Positions 15,303 to 24,272 of a stretch of DNA of 35,539 nt are shown in pieces (positions within the stretch are counted from its first letter, which is position 1; the number at the start of each line of letters is the position of its first letter). Source of the DNA: Paracoccaceae bacterium (GTDB lineage Bacteria > Pseudomonadota > Alphaproteobacteria > Rhodobacterales > Rhodobacteraceae). The stretch is from NCBI GenBank assembly GCA_902632125.1, contig CACPBQ010000018.1:1-35539 (forward strand). The letters run 5' to 3'. Position numbers and translations under genes: made by a program. The notes beneath the pieces were generated by a model. The model did not search any database and was not told the DNA's origin. It saw only the letters and a program-made list of their open reading frames with translations.

Positions 15303-15887
15303 ATGGCTCGAACCTCTGGATCTTATGCGAAACTTACGAAACCTAAAATTAGTGAGATTGCACTGCAGCTATTTGCTGAACGAGGTTATGCAGCTGTTTC
15401 TATGAGGCAAATTGCTTCAAAAGTTGGCTTACAGGTTGGTGCCTTATATAACTATTTTCCTGATAAACAGACCATATTGTCAGAACTACTAATCAATCAT
15501 ATGGAAAGCTTGATAGAGGCTTGGTACGCACAAAAACTACCTGAAAGACCTGACAAATTATTAGAGTTTTTTGTAGATTTCCACATCCAATATCACCTCA
15601 ACCGCCCAGAAGAAGTTTTTATAGCATACATGGAACTCCGAAATTTAACGCCTTATAATTTTCGAAAAATCGAAAAGCTTAGAAATAAATATGAACTTAT
15701 ACTTAGTGGGATTTTAAGTGAAGGAGTGCGCAAAAATATATTTTCGTGTGACGAAACTAAAATAGCCAGTCTCGCAATTATTGGTATGCTTAAAGAAGTG
15801 CATACTTGGTATAAAATAGATGGTAGAATAGGTTCATCAGAAATCAAAAGCATCTATCAAAAAATAGTTCTTAAAGCTGTTACTTAA
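15303..15887 (+). CDS. TetR/AcrR-family transcriptional regulator
   Basis: A one-domain repressor type of 194 residues. The N-terminal DNA-binding domain (about 12-60) reads ISEIALQLFAERGYAAVSMR then QIASKVGLQVGALYNYFPDK, the classic TetR helix-turn-helix (34-53). The C-terminal ligand domain (60-194) is helical and non-diagnostic. HMESLIEAW and the later part are weakly like fatty-acid or acyl-CoA-responsive members, but this is not enough for a ligand call. Its start is 14 bases after the TGAACAATTGTTCA palindrome. The downstream 3-hydroxyisobutyrate-dehydrogenase-like gene is co-directional, 87 bases away, and is the obvious candidate target. Confidence 0.92.
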   Translation: MARTSGSYAKLTKPKISEIALQLFAERGYAAVSMRQIASKVGLQVGALYNYFPDKQTILSELLINHMESLIEAWYAQKLPERPDKLLEFFVDFHIQYHLNRPEEVFIAYMELRNLTPYNFRKIEKLRNKYELILSGILSEGVRKNIFSCDETKIASLAIIGMLKEVHTWYKIDGRIGSSEIKSIYQKIVLKAVT

Positions 15888-15974
15888 ATTTTATTTGAAC
15901 ATAAATGTTGTGTTTTGGCATTCTAAGTTTTTTAAATTCAAGTTAGGTAAAAAATTTGAATGAAGGTTTGGAAT

Positions 15975-16913
15975 ATGCATGTCGGATTTATTGGGTTAGG
16001 CAATGTCGGTAGTAAATTATCGGGAAGTCTCTTACGGAATGGCGTCAATCTCTCAGTTAATGATCTTAATAAAGATTTAGTTGCTGATTTTGTATCGAGG
16101 GGAGCGCGCGACGGGGAAAACCCACAAAATATTATGGAGACATGTGATGCGATAATAACCTGTTTGCCGAGTCCGAGTGCATCTAATGACGTCATGGCAA
16201 AAATGATTAATTTTGTAAGGCCAGGAAAAGTTTGGCTTGAAATGTCGACTACTGACGAAGCTGAGGTTAGAAGGTTAGGATCTTTGGTAATAGAAAAAGG
16301 CGGAGCAGCCGTTGACTGCCCTGTTTCAGGTGGTTGTCACAGAGCTGATACAGGAAATATCAGTATTTTTTCTGGATGTGACAGGGCAACGTTTGAATAT
16401 GTTTTACCGCTTTTAACAAAAATGGGGCGTAGAATATTGCACACTGGGGAGTTAGGCTCAGCTAGCGTTTTAAAAGTTATTACAAATTATCTTGCAACCG
16501 CAAATCTAGTTTCTTGTGCAGAAGCTTTAACTGTCGCAAAAGGAGCTGGAATTGATTTACGAATGGCCTATAAAGCTTTTTCTATCTCTTCAGGTAATTC
16601 GTTTGTTAATGAAACTGAAAGTCAAGTCATTCTAAATGGAAGTAGAGATATTTCTTTCACGATGGATTTAGTTGCTAAAGATATAAACTTATTTCAAGCA
16701 GTAGCAGATCGTGCAGAAGTTCCTTTGGAATTGAGTCCTTTGTTAATTTCAATATTCGCGGATGGAATAGAACGGTTTGGTCCAAAAGAATTATCACCAA
16801 ATATTATTAAAAGACTTGAAGAAGCTACTGGCTTAGACATTCGAGCCGATGGCTTCCCAGCTGAAATTGTTGACAATGAACCCGAACAAACAGGTTATGA
16901 GGTGATTGTTTAA
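15975..16913 (+). CDS. NAD(P)-dependent oxidoreductase, 3-hydroxyisobutyrate dehydrogenase family
   Basis: A beta-hydroxyacid dehydrogenase of 312 residues. It has Rossmann GFIGLGNVG (4-12), substrate loop DCPVSGGCHRADTG (114-127) and catalytic lysine K167 in ASVLKVITN. N171 stands in the usual NN pair, with Y replacing the second N. Family substrates include 3-hydroxyisobutyrate, tartronate semialdehyde and sulfolactaldehyde-like acids, and I cannot choose among them. The ATG at 15975 is preferred because AAGG lies eight bases upstream and the product then starts MHVGFIGLG, as relatives do; an ATG at 15960 would add five residues. It converges on gcrA. The TetR gene upstream may control it. 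Confidence 0.88.
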   Translation: MHVGFIGLGNVGSKLSGSLLRNGVNLSVNDLNKDLVADFVSRGARDGENPQNIMETCDAIITCLPSPSASNDVMAKMINFVRPGKVWLEMSTTDEAEVRRLGSLVIEKGGAAVDCPVSGGCHRADTGNISIFSGCDRATFEYVLPLLTKMGRRILHTGELGSASVLKVITNYLATANLVSCAEALTVAKGAGIDLRMAYKAFSISSGNSFVNETESQVILNGSRDISFTMDLVAKDINLFQAVADRAEVPLELSPLLISIFADGIERFGPKELSPNIIKRLEEATGLDIRADGFPAEIVDNEPEQTGYEVIV

Positions 16914-16938
16914 AGTTTAAAAAAAATACAAACTCAGT

Positions 16939-17496
16939 TTATGACCTTCGTCGATCGCGGCGAGTATTCATAGGTTGGAAAGCTACGCCCACGTGTGCTT
17001 CACAGTAGGGTTTTCCCGACTGAGTGGCCAGGCCACAAAACCAAAAATCTTCCGTCGCTGGATCGCCAACAGGCCATTTGCAAGTTTTTTCTGTAAGCTC
17101 CAGCAGGCTTAATTTTTTCGCTTTCTTTTCTACCTCGCTGACGCGCGCTAGAGCTTCAGGGCTTATTTCGTTTGCAGATGGCTGTGGTGGAAGGGGTTGG
17201 CCTGCGGGAATTATTTGTCGACGCAGCGAAGTAACATTATCCGACTTGGTTTCAGTAACTTCAGTTTTGCGAGCTTTTTGTTTTGATTTTGAGCCATTTT
17301 TTGTGGATGACTTTGCCTTCGGTTCTGATTTATTTGAGGTGCTGGTTGTCGCTCTATTAGACAGACCAAGGCGGTGGACTTTTCCGATAACTGCGTTACG
17401 AGTAACACCTCCGAGTTCTTTGGCTATTTGACTAGCCGAATGACCTTCAGCCCACATTTTAGTCAATATTTCAACGCGTTCATCAGTCCAAGACAT
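16939..17496 (-). CDS. gcrA: Cell-cycle regulator GcrA
   Basis: GcrA is an alphaproteobacterial sigma-70 cofactor that activates promoters carrying CcrM-methylated GANTC sites. In Caulobacter it controls DNA replication and division genes. The 185 residues show the conserved N-terminal DNA-binding region (SWTDERVEILTKMW, 2-15, to HRLGL, 41-45), a basic low-complexity linker (about 46-95), and a C-terminal sigma-binding part with C139, C154, C165 and H168. I chose the ATG at 17496 because GAGGTG lies four bases upstream; a TTG at 17508 adds four unlike residues. Its presence suggests a CcrM-type methylation circuit elsewhere in the genome. Confidence 0.94.
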   Translation of the reverse strand: MSWTDERVEILTKMWAEGHSASQIAKELGGVTRNAVIGKVHRLGLSNRATTSTSNKSEPKAKSSTKNGSKSKQKARKTEVTETKSDNVTSLRRQIIPAGQPLPPQPSANEISPEALARVSEVEKKAKKLSLLELTEKTCKWPVGDPATEDFWFCGLATQSGKPYCEAHVGVAFQPMNTRRDRRRS

Positions 17497-17519
17497 AAGA
17501 CACCTCAATTTTCTGACAT

Positions 17520-17550
17520 ATTATAATAGTAAAACCCGCAGGAGATACAA
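17520..17550 (-). promoter_or_regulatory. Candidate gcrA promoter
   Basis: On the minus strand a perfect TATAAT -10 (17520-17525) lies 23 bases before the gcrA ATG. A TTGTAT -35 (17545-17550) is 19 bp upstream, a spacing longer than ideal. TTGTAT is repeated about ten bases further upstream. No GANTC lies in this stretch, so no methylation-linked autoregulation is evident. Confidence 0.4.
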
Positions 17551-17600
17551 GGTATACAATTCGTTTTACGCAAAAAAAATTAAGAATTATTCATCCTATG

Positions 17601-18314
17601 TTAGATGTTTTTACCACTCGGTATAACTTGTTGCAGTGCCCCAGCCAAAACCAAATATAATGAACAAAAAATCAGGCCGTAAATTGCTAAACTATTTGGA
17701 TCAAAATTAACCCAAGCTGCCCAGGCTCCGAAACCTGTCCACAATAATGCTATTGGCAGACTTACTATTCTCCACCTAGCTGTTCTTACCGGATGTATGA
17801 ATTTTATTTGCAAAAACATCGATAACGCCAAGATAGCAACGATCGCAATTATGAGCCAAAAACTTGGTTTAATCGCAAACAGTACAAGTATCACCATATT
17901 CCAGCAGCCAGGAAAGCCTTGAAAACTTTTATCTTTTGTTTTCATGTTACCATCACAAAAATACATAGCTGATGAGAATGTGATTATTATGATTACAAAC
18001 CACCCTGTCCATCCGGGTAACAAACCCGATTTAAAAAGTGCAAAGGCAGGGATAAAAACATAGGTAAGGTAATCTATTATTAGATCGAGTAAATTTCCAT
18101 CAAACCGTGGGGCATTTTTTTTAACATCAAAATGGCGGGCTAATGGTCCATCTACTCCATCAACGGCAAAAGCAACTACAAGCCATAAAAACATCATACT
18201 CCATTTTTCATCTGCTGCCGCTAACATGGCCAGCATGGCAAAAACGGCTCCAGTTGCAGTGAAAAGGTGAACTAATAAAGCTACAAAACTTTCTTTTGAC
18301 GATTGGTTTTTCAT
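17601..18314 (-). CDS. pcs: Phosphatidylcholine synthase
   Basis: This inner-membrane enzyme condenses choline with CDP-diacylglycerol to give phosphatidylcholine, a route mainly known from Alphaproteobacteria. The 237 residues hold about eight membrane segments and the CDP-alcohol phosphotransferase motif DGVDGPLAR (52-60) with G73, D77 and D81. QGFPGCWNM and FIHPVRTARWR are typical of Pcs rather than PgsA or PssA. It needs external choline, plausible for a marine bacterium living on quaternary amines and interesting beside an MttB-like gene, but no direct link is shown. It lies 26 bases after xerC on the same strand and may end that transcript. Confidence 0.93.
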   Translation of the reverse strand: MKNQSSKESFVALLVHLFTATGAVFAMLAMLAAADEKWSMMFLWLVVAFAVDGVDGPLARHFDVKKNAPRFDGNLLDLIIDYLTYVFIPAFALFKSGLLPGWTGWFVIIIITFSSAMYFCDGNMKTKDKSFQGFPGCWNMVILVLFAIKPSFWLIIAIVAILALSMFLQIKFIHPVRTARWRIVSLPIALLWTGFGAWAAWVNFDPNSLAIYGLIFCSLYLVLAGALQQVIPSGKNI

Positions 18315-18340
18315 TAACTCTTAGATGTCCAAGTTTAAAC

Positions 18341-19291
18341 TTAATTTCCATTAATGTTCGATTTGGCCTTTGGATGTGTTTTCGAATAAACATCCATTAA
18401 GTGCGATGCATCGACAGACGTATATATTTGGGTTGTAGATAAGCTAGCATGTCCTAACAATTCCTGTATTGAGCGAAGATCTGCACCTGACGTCAAAAGA
18501 TGAGTTGCAAAGCTGTGTCTCAATGCATGTGGCGTCGCATTTGCTGCTATTCCGAGTCTTTCACGTATCAATTTCATCGCTAATTGTATTGACCTCGGGT
18601 TTAGGCTGCCACCCCTTACTCCTCTAAAGATATTATCGTTCTCATTCAAAGTAAATGGTAATAGCCTAAGATAGTTTGTGACGGCGTCTTTTGCTATTTG
18701 TAGGATTGGTATAATTCTCACTTTTTCACCTTTGCCTGTGATTTTTAACGTATCTTTCAAAGGCGTGTCATGATATTTTAAACTTAGCGCTTCTGAAATT
18801 CGCATACCACAGCCATACATCAACATTATAACAGCGGTATCCCTTGCGATTATCCATGGCTCATTACCGGTTAAATCGATGTTACTTGAAATTTCTTGTA
18901 TAGCTTCCTGTGAAAGTGCCCTGGGCAACTTTTTTTGAAATTTTGGAGCTTTAGTAATGAGAACCTTAGTTGGATCGATCTTACGTCTTTTCGCAAACCA
19001 CTTGTAAAATGCTTTTACTGAAGAAAGTTGTCTTGCTATTGATCTAGAGGTTTTGCCTGATCTTCGATTCTCTGACATCCAAGACCTCATTGAGGCTTGG
19101 TCTAATGTCTCAAGCTGTGCAACTCCATTTTTCTTTCCATAGTGTACCGTTAAAAAAGAGAAAAAATCAATTAGGTCCCGTTTATAGGCTGATAAAGTAT
19201 TCTTGGATGATCCTTCCAGCCCAGATTTCAAATCAAGCCACTCGTTCAACAAGTCTAATTGTGCTGGAGATATAAGTTCTAGTTTAGCCAA
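18341..19291 (-). CDS. xerC: Tyrosine recombinase XerC
   Basis: A site-specific recombinase that, with XerD, resolves chromosome dimers at dif at the division septum. The 316 residues show an N-terminal SAM-like core-binding domain (about 10-105). All six catalytic residues are present: R164 in GCGMRISEAL, K187 in TGKGEK, H255 and R258 in HALRH, H281 in LLGHASL, and the nucleophile Y290 in TQIYTSV. Context separates it from XerD and phage integrases: it follows DUF484, with a 13-base overlap, a classic bacterial xerC neighbour. No mobile-element signs surround it. Confidence 0.93.
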   Translation of the reverse strand: MAKLELISPAQLDLLNEWLDLKSGLEGSSKNTLSAYKRDLIDFFSFLTVHYGKKNGVAQLETLDQASMRSWMSENRRSGKTSRSIARQLSSVKAFYKWFAKRRKIDPTKVLITKAPKFQKKLPRALSQEAIQEISSNIDLTGNEPWIIARDTAVIMLMYGCGMRISEALSLKYHDTPLKDTLKITGKGEKVRIIPILQIAKDAVTNYLRLLPFTLNENDNIFRGVRGGSLNPRSIQLAMKLIRERLGIAANATPHALRHSFATHLLTSGADLRSIQELLGHASLSTTQIYTSVDASHLMDVYSKTHPKAKSNINGN

Positions 19292-19974
19292 TGACTTATT
19301 CTGCGCTCAAATACGCTACCCATAAATTTAAGAAGTTCGACTCCTTGTTGAGCCGTAAATTTTTCTTTTTCTTTGCTAGCCATAGCTAACATTCCGATAA
19401 TCTTCTCACTGCCTATTTTAAGTTTTATACAGCCTTCTGATCTTAAATTCTTAGATAGTTCACCATATACCTGCTCGGAGCCTTTTGGAGTTGGTCTTAA
19501 AACAATTTCGTCAGTATCCGTCTCGTTACCTTGAGAGATATAAGTAGTTATAAAATTTACTGGAAATAAATCTAAAGGTGGCAGATCCTGTGCAGCAAAC
19601 TTAACGATCCTTTTAATAGAAGGATTTTTTTCTAGAATTAATTTAATGCAGTCAACTTTCAAAATTTGACAAAATTCAGTGTTTAAATTCGCTACAAATT
19701 CATCAAAATTATTTTTTTCTAGCGACTTCAATACGACCTGATGCACTTGCTTCATCCCGACTAAATTTTCATATGCCGTTGCTATAACCTGCTGGTTTGA
19801 TCTCTTCAGTTTTTTTAACTCACCGTCCATTTTCTGCATGGCTACACTTCGGAGGTCGACTACTTTATCTCCCAAGTTTTTATCGCTAGCTTCTATCAGT
19901 GCTCTCAATAAGATTTCGTCATTTAAAATTTCGTGTGCTTGCGCCAAGATTTCTTCGCGAAGTTTATTTTTCAT
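19279..19974 (-). CDS. DUF484 family protein
   Basis: A soluble protein of 231 residues in DUF484, which has a GAF-like fold in solved members; the biochemical role is not established. The N-terminal half (about 1-95) is helical and charged, with a coiled-coil-like stretch through KMDGELKKLKRSNQQV. The C-terminal GAF-like part ends at FTAQQGVELLKFMGSVFER. It overlaps xerC by 13 bases, which implies translational coupling. It sits 39 bases after fsa. The DUF484-xerC pairing recurs in proteobacteria and hints at a role linked to division or chromosome segregation, which is inference. Confidence 0.85.
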   Translation of the reverse strand: MKNKLREEILAQAHEILNDEILLRALIEASDKNLGDKVVDLRSVAMQKMDGELKKLKRSNQQVIATAYENLVGMKQVHQVVLKSLEKNNFDEFVANLNTEFCQILKVDCIKLILEKNPSIKRIVKFAAQDLPPLDLFPVNFITTYISQGNETDTDEIVLRPTPKGSEQVYGELSKNLRSEGCIKLKIGSEKIIGMLAMASKEKEKFTAQQGVELLKFMGSVFERRISHWLN

Positions 19975-20013
19975 TTTTTATTACTCATATTTTCGTGTCT
20001 GTTCGGCAAGATT

Positions 20014-20667
20014 TTAAATAATTTTTAGCCCAGCTTTTTTAATATCCGACAAAAAAGCATCTAACCCTTGATCAGTAAGAGGATGCGCAGCTAAAGATTT
20101 TATTACCGAAGGTGGGGCTGTAATTACATCCGCGCCAATTAACGCACTCTGAGTAACATGGTTAACTGTTCGAATAGAGGCAGCAAGTATTTGAGTTTCG
20201 TATCCATAATTGTCATAAATCAAGCGAATGTCGCCAATTAAATCAAGTCCATCTAAATTAATGTCATCAAGTCTTCCTATAAATGGGGAAATGAAGGTGG
20301 CGCCTGCTTTGGCAGCAAGCAGTGCTTGGTTAGGGGAAAAGCAAAGAGTAACATTTACCATGTGGCCTAAATTGGATAGCGCTTTGCATGCTTTCAATCC
20401 GTCCCAAGTAAGTGGTACTTTAATAGCTATATTTTCTGCTATCTCGGCCAACTTCGTACCTTCAGCTATCATTTGGTCGGAATTTATTGCAGTCACTTCT
20501 GCACTTACAGGACCGGACACGATTTCACAAATTTCCCTAGTCACTTCTAATATATCTCGTCCAGACTTTCGAATTAGTGATGGATTAGTTGTCACGCCAT
20601 CCACCATTCCTAATTCGTTCAGTTCTTTAATTTCGTCAATTTCAGCGGTATCTACGAAAAATTTCAT
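20014..20667 (-). CDS. fsa: Fructose-6-phosphate aldolase / TalC-type transaldolase
   Basis: A small class I aldolase of the transaldolase family, 217 residues, the usual FSA/TalC length. The Schiff-base lysine is K83 in [10 protein letters not shown], with the D6-containing start MKFFVDTA and DGVTTNPSL (23-31). It may split fructose-6-phosphate into dihydroxyacetone and glyceraldehyde-3-phosphate or act as a transaldolase, and sequence alone does not decide. The ATG at 20667 is chosen because [10 protein letters not shown] is the family start and AAGGA lies eight bases upstream. The frame runs on to 20694 without support. It is divergent from priA across a spacer with phased TTAA sites. Confidence 0.92.
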   Translation of the reverse strand: MKFFVDTAEIDEIKELNELGMVDGVTTNPSLIRKSGRDILEVTREICEIVSGPVSAEVTAINSDQMIAEGTKLAEIAENIAIKVPLTWDGLKACKALSNLGHMVNVTLCFSPNQALLAAKAGATFISPFIGRLDDINLDGLDLIGDIRLIYDNYGYETQILAASIRTVNHVTQSALIGADVITAPPSVIKSLAAHPLTDQGLDAFLSDIKKAGLKII

Positions 20668-20760
20668 AATTATTATCCTTTTGGGATTGGCCAATGTTAA
20701 GTGTCTTCGATATAGCAGTGATTAATGCAAGATTGTGTTCTATTAAAGTCTTTTGCTGCA

Positions 20761-20786
20761 TTAACGTTAAATTAATTTGAGGTTAA
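20761..20786. promoter_or_regulatory. Three TTAA half-sites in 11-bp phase (CtrA-like) at the priA start
   Basis: TTAA occurs at 20761-20764, 20772-20775 and 20783-20786, each pair separated by exactly seven bases. The first pair is a full match to the CtrA consensus TTAA-N7-TTAA. An overlapping 10-bp palindrome TTAACGTTAA (20761-20770) is also present. The array ends one base before the priA TTG and covers its ribosome-binding site. AT-richness makes single TTAA words common, so function is unproven. Confidence 0.4.
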
Positions 20787-20787
20787 T

Positions 20788-22986
20788 TTGAAAGCACCGG
20801 AATTTTATAATGAAAATGAACGCATAGCTGTTGTAACAACAGAGCCATTTGCGCGTTTCCTAGATTATCTGGCTCCTGAAGGTGGATGTGAAATTGGGTC
20901 TTTTTTAATTTTACCCTTAGGTAAAAGACAGGTGATGGGTGTTGTTTGGGGATCTGGCGAGGGAAAATACGACCATGCAAAATTACGGAATGCGATAAGT
21001 GTAATTGACACCCCACCAATGTCCTTTGCGATGAGGCGGTTTTTAGAAGCTGTTTCTGATTATACCATTACTCCTTTAAATTTAGTATTTAGACTATGTA
21101 CACGCGTTCCTGACTTAAATAAGCCACCTGTTATTCAGAAAGTTTTTTCATTAGTTGCTAATCATTCAGATTTTAAGAAAACTCCTAAGCGCGATCTTTT
21201 GGTTTCAGCTTTGCTAAAAACTAATAAGAATAAGCTCACCCCTAAAGAAATTACCAGTATTACTGGAGTTAGCAAAGCTGTTATTACAGCGGCTGTTCAC
21301 ATTGGTTTACTTATTGAAGAGCGAATCCCACGAGATCGTCCTTATCCAAAGCTCGTACCAGATTTTAAACCAAACAAATTGAATCCAAGTCAAATAAACG
21401 CCTGCAAAGTAATCAACGATCTTCAAAAGCGAAACGGTTTTTCTACAATTCTTTTACAGGGAGTGACGGGTTCAGGTAAAACAGAGGTTTATTTGGAAGC
21501 TGTGGCAAAGGCTTTAAAGACAGGAAAGCAAGTCTTAGTTCTCCTTCCTGAAATAGCTCTTACTTCAGAGTTTTTTCAACGGGTATCAAGCAGATTTGGT
21601 GCAAACCCTGCAGAATGGCATTCGGGAGTTACACTTGCTGAGCGAAGACGAGTTTGGAAAATGGTTGCAAAAGGAGATGCCAAGCTCGTTATTGGTGCTC
21701 GCTCAGCTTTATTTTTACCCTTTATAAATTTGGGCTTAATTATTGTAGATGAAGAGCATGATCACTCATTCAAACAAGAGGATGGCGTAATTTATAATGC
21801 TCGAGACATGGCTGTTTTGAGATCTTCACTTGAACGATCGACTGTTATTCTTTCTTCGGCAACTCCAAGTCTTGAAAGCTGGGTTAATGCAAAAAATGGT
21901 AAGTATAGTTATGCAAAAATAGATAAACGATATGGGCAAGCAACCCTTCCAAGATTATCAGCAGTGGATTTGCGCAGAGAAAATTTAAATTCTAACGAAT
22001 GGATTTCTGCTAGTTTGTCACGGTCTATCACCGAATGCTTAAACAATGGTGAGCAATCTCTTTTGTTTTTAAATAGAAGAGGTTATTCCCCAATAACCGT
22101 CTGTAGGGCGTGTGGGGACCAAATATCATGTGATGAGTGTGACGCAAGAATGGTTGAGCATAGGTTTATCAATCGCCTTATGTGTCATCAGTGTGGTCAC
22201 ACTAAAGCAAAGCCTGATAAATGTCCCTCATGTAATGTAAAGGGAAAACTAGCAATAGTAGGTCCGGGCGTGGAAAGATTAGCCGAAGAAGCTCAAATAA
22301 AATTTCCTACAGCTTCGATATCAGTTCTGTCTTCCGACTTACACGGGTCGGCAAAATCTCTTAAAGATGAAATTAAAAAAATTTCTGAAGGTAAAACTGA
22401 CATAATTATTGGTACTCAGTTGGTTGCTAAAGGGCACAATTTCCCAAAACTGAGATTGGTTGGTGTAATTGACATCGATATAGGCCTTCAGGGATCAGAT
22501 TTAAGAGCAGCCGAGCGAACTTATCAACTGATTAGGCAAGTTTCTGGAAGAGCGGGAAGAACAGATAATAGAGGAATAGCTTTACTTCAAACCTATCAGC
22601 CTGAACATCCTGTTGTTCAAGCAATATTAAGAGGTGATGATGATGGTTTTTGGCAATCGGAAGCTAAACAGCGTGAGCTAGCTTCCATGCCACCTTTTGG
22701 AAAATTGGTGGGAATAATAATATCATCAAGTAACTTTGAAAAGGCTATGCTTTTAGCTAATCAACTTAAAAAAAATACTAAATCTTTGGATATGATTGGA
22801 GCAAAAGTCTACGGTCCTGCTCCAGCACCAATAGCCAGAATAAAAAGGCGTCATCGGATACGTTTTTTAGTTAAGTCTCCCAAGACTCTAGGTCTCCAAG
22901 ATGCAGTAAGAAAATGGTTGGCTACGGTTTTGTTAAAAGGAGATTTGAGATTGTCCATCGACATTGATCCTCAAAGCTTTTATTAA
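20788..22986 (+). CDS. priA: Primosomal protein N' (replication restart helicase PriA)
   Basis: A superfamily 2 3'-5' helicase that reloads the replisome at stalled forks. The 732 residues show an N-terminal DNA-binding domain (1-110), a winged-helix part, Walker A GVTGSGKT (225-232), DEEH (321-324) and SATP near 357-360. Eight zinc-binding cysteines are all present: C439, C442, C448, C451, C466, C469, C479 and C482. The helicase C-lobe contains QVSGRAGR. The start is TTG at 20788 with GAGG five bases upstream. It opens the rightward run and is 41 bases before an MFS gene. Regulation by CtrA is possible from the adjacent TTAA array. Confidence 0.96.
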   Translation: MKAPEFYNENERIAVVTTEPFARFLDYLAPEGGCEIGSFLILPLGKRQVMGVVWGSGEGKYDHAKLRNAISVIDTPPMSFAMRRFLEAVSDYTITPLNLVFRLCTRVPDLNKPPVIQKVFSLVANHSDFKKTPKRDLLVSALLKTNKNKLTPKEITSITGVSKAVITAAVHIGLLIEERIPRDRPYPKLVPDFKPNKLNPSQINACKVINDLQKRNGFSTILLQGVTGSGKTEVYLEAVAKALKTGKQVLVLLPEIALTSEFFQRVSSRFGANPAEWHSGVTLAERRRVWKMVAKGDAKLVIGARSALFLPFINLGLIIVDEEHDHSFKQEDGVIYNARDMAVLRSSLERSTVILSSATPSLESWVNAKNGKYSYAKIDKRYGQATLPRLSAVDLRRENLNSNEWISASLSRSITECLNNGEQSLLFLNRRGYSPITVCRACGDQISCDECDARMVEHRFINRLMCHQCGHTKAKPDKCPSCNVKGKLAIVGPGVERLAEEAQIKFPTASISVLSSDLHGSAKSLKDEIKKISEGKTDIIIGTQLVAKGHNFPKLRLVGVIDIDIGLQGSDLRAAERTYQLIRQVSGRAGRTDNRGIALLQTYQPEHPVVQAILRGDDDGFWQSEAKQRELASMPPFGKLVGIIISSSNFEKAMLLANQLKKNTKSLDMIGAKVYGPAPAPIARIKRRHRIRFLVKSPKTLGLQDAVRKWLATVLLKGDLRLSIDIDPQSFY

Positions 22987-23027
22987 CTTTATAAAAGTTT
23001 TCCTCTCCCTGATAATAGGTTTTAATT

Positions 23028-24254
23028 ATGGCTCGTTCAGTTTCAATATTTGATGTGAGCGGACTACCCTTCTGGCATAGGCCAATTTTTCTTTTATTTA
23101 TAATGGCTATTGCGATGCCGATCGCATTTAATGTTTGGTCTGCCTTATTGAACAACTTTGTTGTCGAGGTTGCTGATTTTGATGGTTCTGACATTGGCTT
23201 ATTACATACAGTTAGAGAAGTACCCGGGTTTTTAGCTGTAGGTGTAATTTTATTAATTATGTTTATCAGGGAGCAGACCTTGGGGCTAATTTCTCTTGCA
23301 ATACTGGGTATCGCAACTGCTATTACGGCTTATTTTCCCTCGATGAGTGGTTTACTTATCATCACTCTTATAAGTTCATTTGGTTTTCACTACTTTGAAA
23401 CCGTCAATCAATCATTACAATTGCAATGGCTTCCAAAAGAAAAAGCCCCTCAAATTATAGGTTTATTAGCTGGAGTGGGGTCATTAGCTACACTTTTTGC
23501 TTATCTGGGAATAATAGTTGGATGGTACAAATTAGAGCTTTCTTTTAATTTTTTGTATTTATCATCAGGAGGTTTGACTACTTTAATAGCAGTATTTTGC
23601 TTATTATTTTTCCCAAACTTTAAGACGAAAACAAAGCAAACAACAAAGTTAGTATTGCGTCGTCGTTATTGGTTATACTATGCTTTGCAATTCTTATCAG
23701 GGGCGCGCAGACAGATATTTGTTGTTTTTGCAGGTTTCATGATGGTAGAAAAGTTTGGTTTTGAGGTCCATCAGCTGACGGCACTTTTTTTAATTAATTT
23801 GATAGTAAATATTTTTGCAGCACCACTTTTTGGCTATTTTATAGCTCAATTTGGAGAACGGAGAGCTCTTTTAGTTGAGTATTTTGGGTTAGCCTGTGTT
23901 TTTATGGCTTACGGTGGAATTTATTTATTTGACTGGGGAGTTGTTTTAGCATCAATACTGTTTGTTCTTGACCATTTATTTTTCGGATTGAAAATGGCCT
24001 TAAAAACTTATTTCCAGAAAATTTCTGCTCCTGAAGATATAGCCCCTACTGCAGCTGTAGCATTTACCATAAATCATATCGCTGCTATTTTTCTTCCAGT
24101 TTTATTAGGGCTATTATGGCTCGTTTCGCCTGCTATTGTGTTCATATTGGCTGCTTTTTTGGCTTTTTTATCATTTTTACTAGCCTTAATAGTTCCTAGA
24201 TTTCCCGCGATTGGAAATGAAACTTTATTAACAGTGAAATCTTATTTGAAATAA
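23028..24254 (+). CDS. Major facilitator superfamily transporter
   Basis: An inner-membrane carrier of 408 residues with about 12 predicted membrane helices in two six-helix halves, separated by a basic loop near 190-210 (KTKTKQTTKLVLRRR). No substrate signature is recognisable. The N-terminal cytoplasmic segment (MARSVSIFDVSGLPFWHRP) is unusually long and polar. The ATG has AGG about eight bases upstream. It lies 41 bases after priA and 18 before prmA, so a shared transcript is likely, though the three functions are unrelated. Base composition resembles the neighbours, giving no sign of recent transfer. Confidence 0.85.
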   Translation: MARSVSIFDVSGLPFWHRPIFLLFIMAIAMPIAFNVWSALLNNFVVEVADFDGSDIGLLHTVREVPGFLAVGVILLIMFIREQTLGLISLAILGIATAITAYFPSMSGLLIITLISSFGFHYFETVNQSLQLQWLPKEKAPQIIGLLAGVGSLATLFAYLGIIVGWYKLELSFNFLYLSSGGLTTLIAVFCLLFFPNFKTKTKQTTKLVLRRRYWLYYALQFLSGARRQIFVVFAGFMMVEKFGFEVHQLTALFLINLIVNIFAAPLFGYFIAQFGERRALLVEYFGLACVFMAYGGIYLFDWGVVLASILFVLDHLFFGLKMALKTYFQKISAPEDIAPTAAVAFTINHIAAIFLPVLLGLLWLVSPAIVFILAAFLAFLSFLLALIVPRFPAIGNETLLTVKSYLK

Positions 24255-24272
24255 AAAAACGGAGAGTAAAAA

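Noticed and set aside
16914-16938. Hairpin AGTTT/AAACT between the oxidoreductase and gcrA
   Set aside because: Five A/T-rich pairs with a ten-base loop are too weak to call a terminator.
18341-19291. Tyrosine recombinase as integrase of a mobile element
   Set aside because: It pairs with DUF484 and lies among housekeeping genes; no att repeats, phage genes or tRNA-end insertion nearby. It fits XerC.
20228-20725. A 165-residue open frame antisense to fsa
   Set aside because: It mirrors fsa codons; fsa has its catalytic lysine and family start, the antisense frame has nothing.
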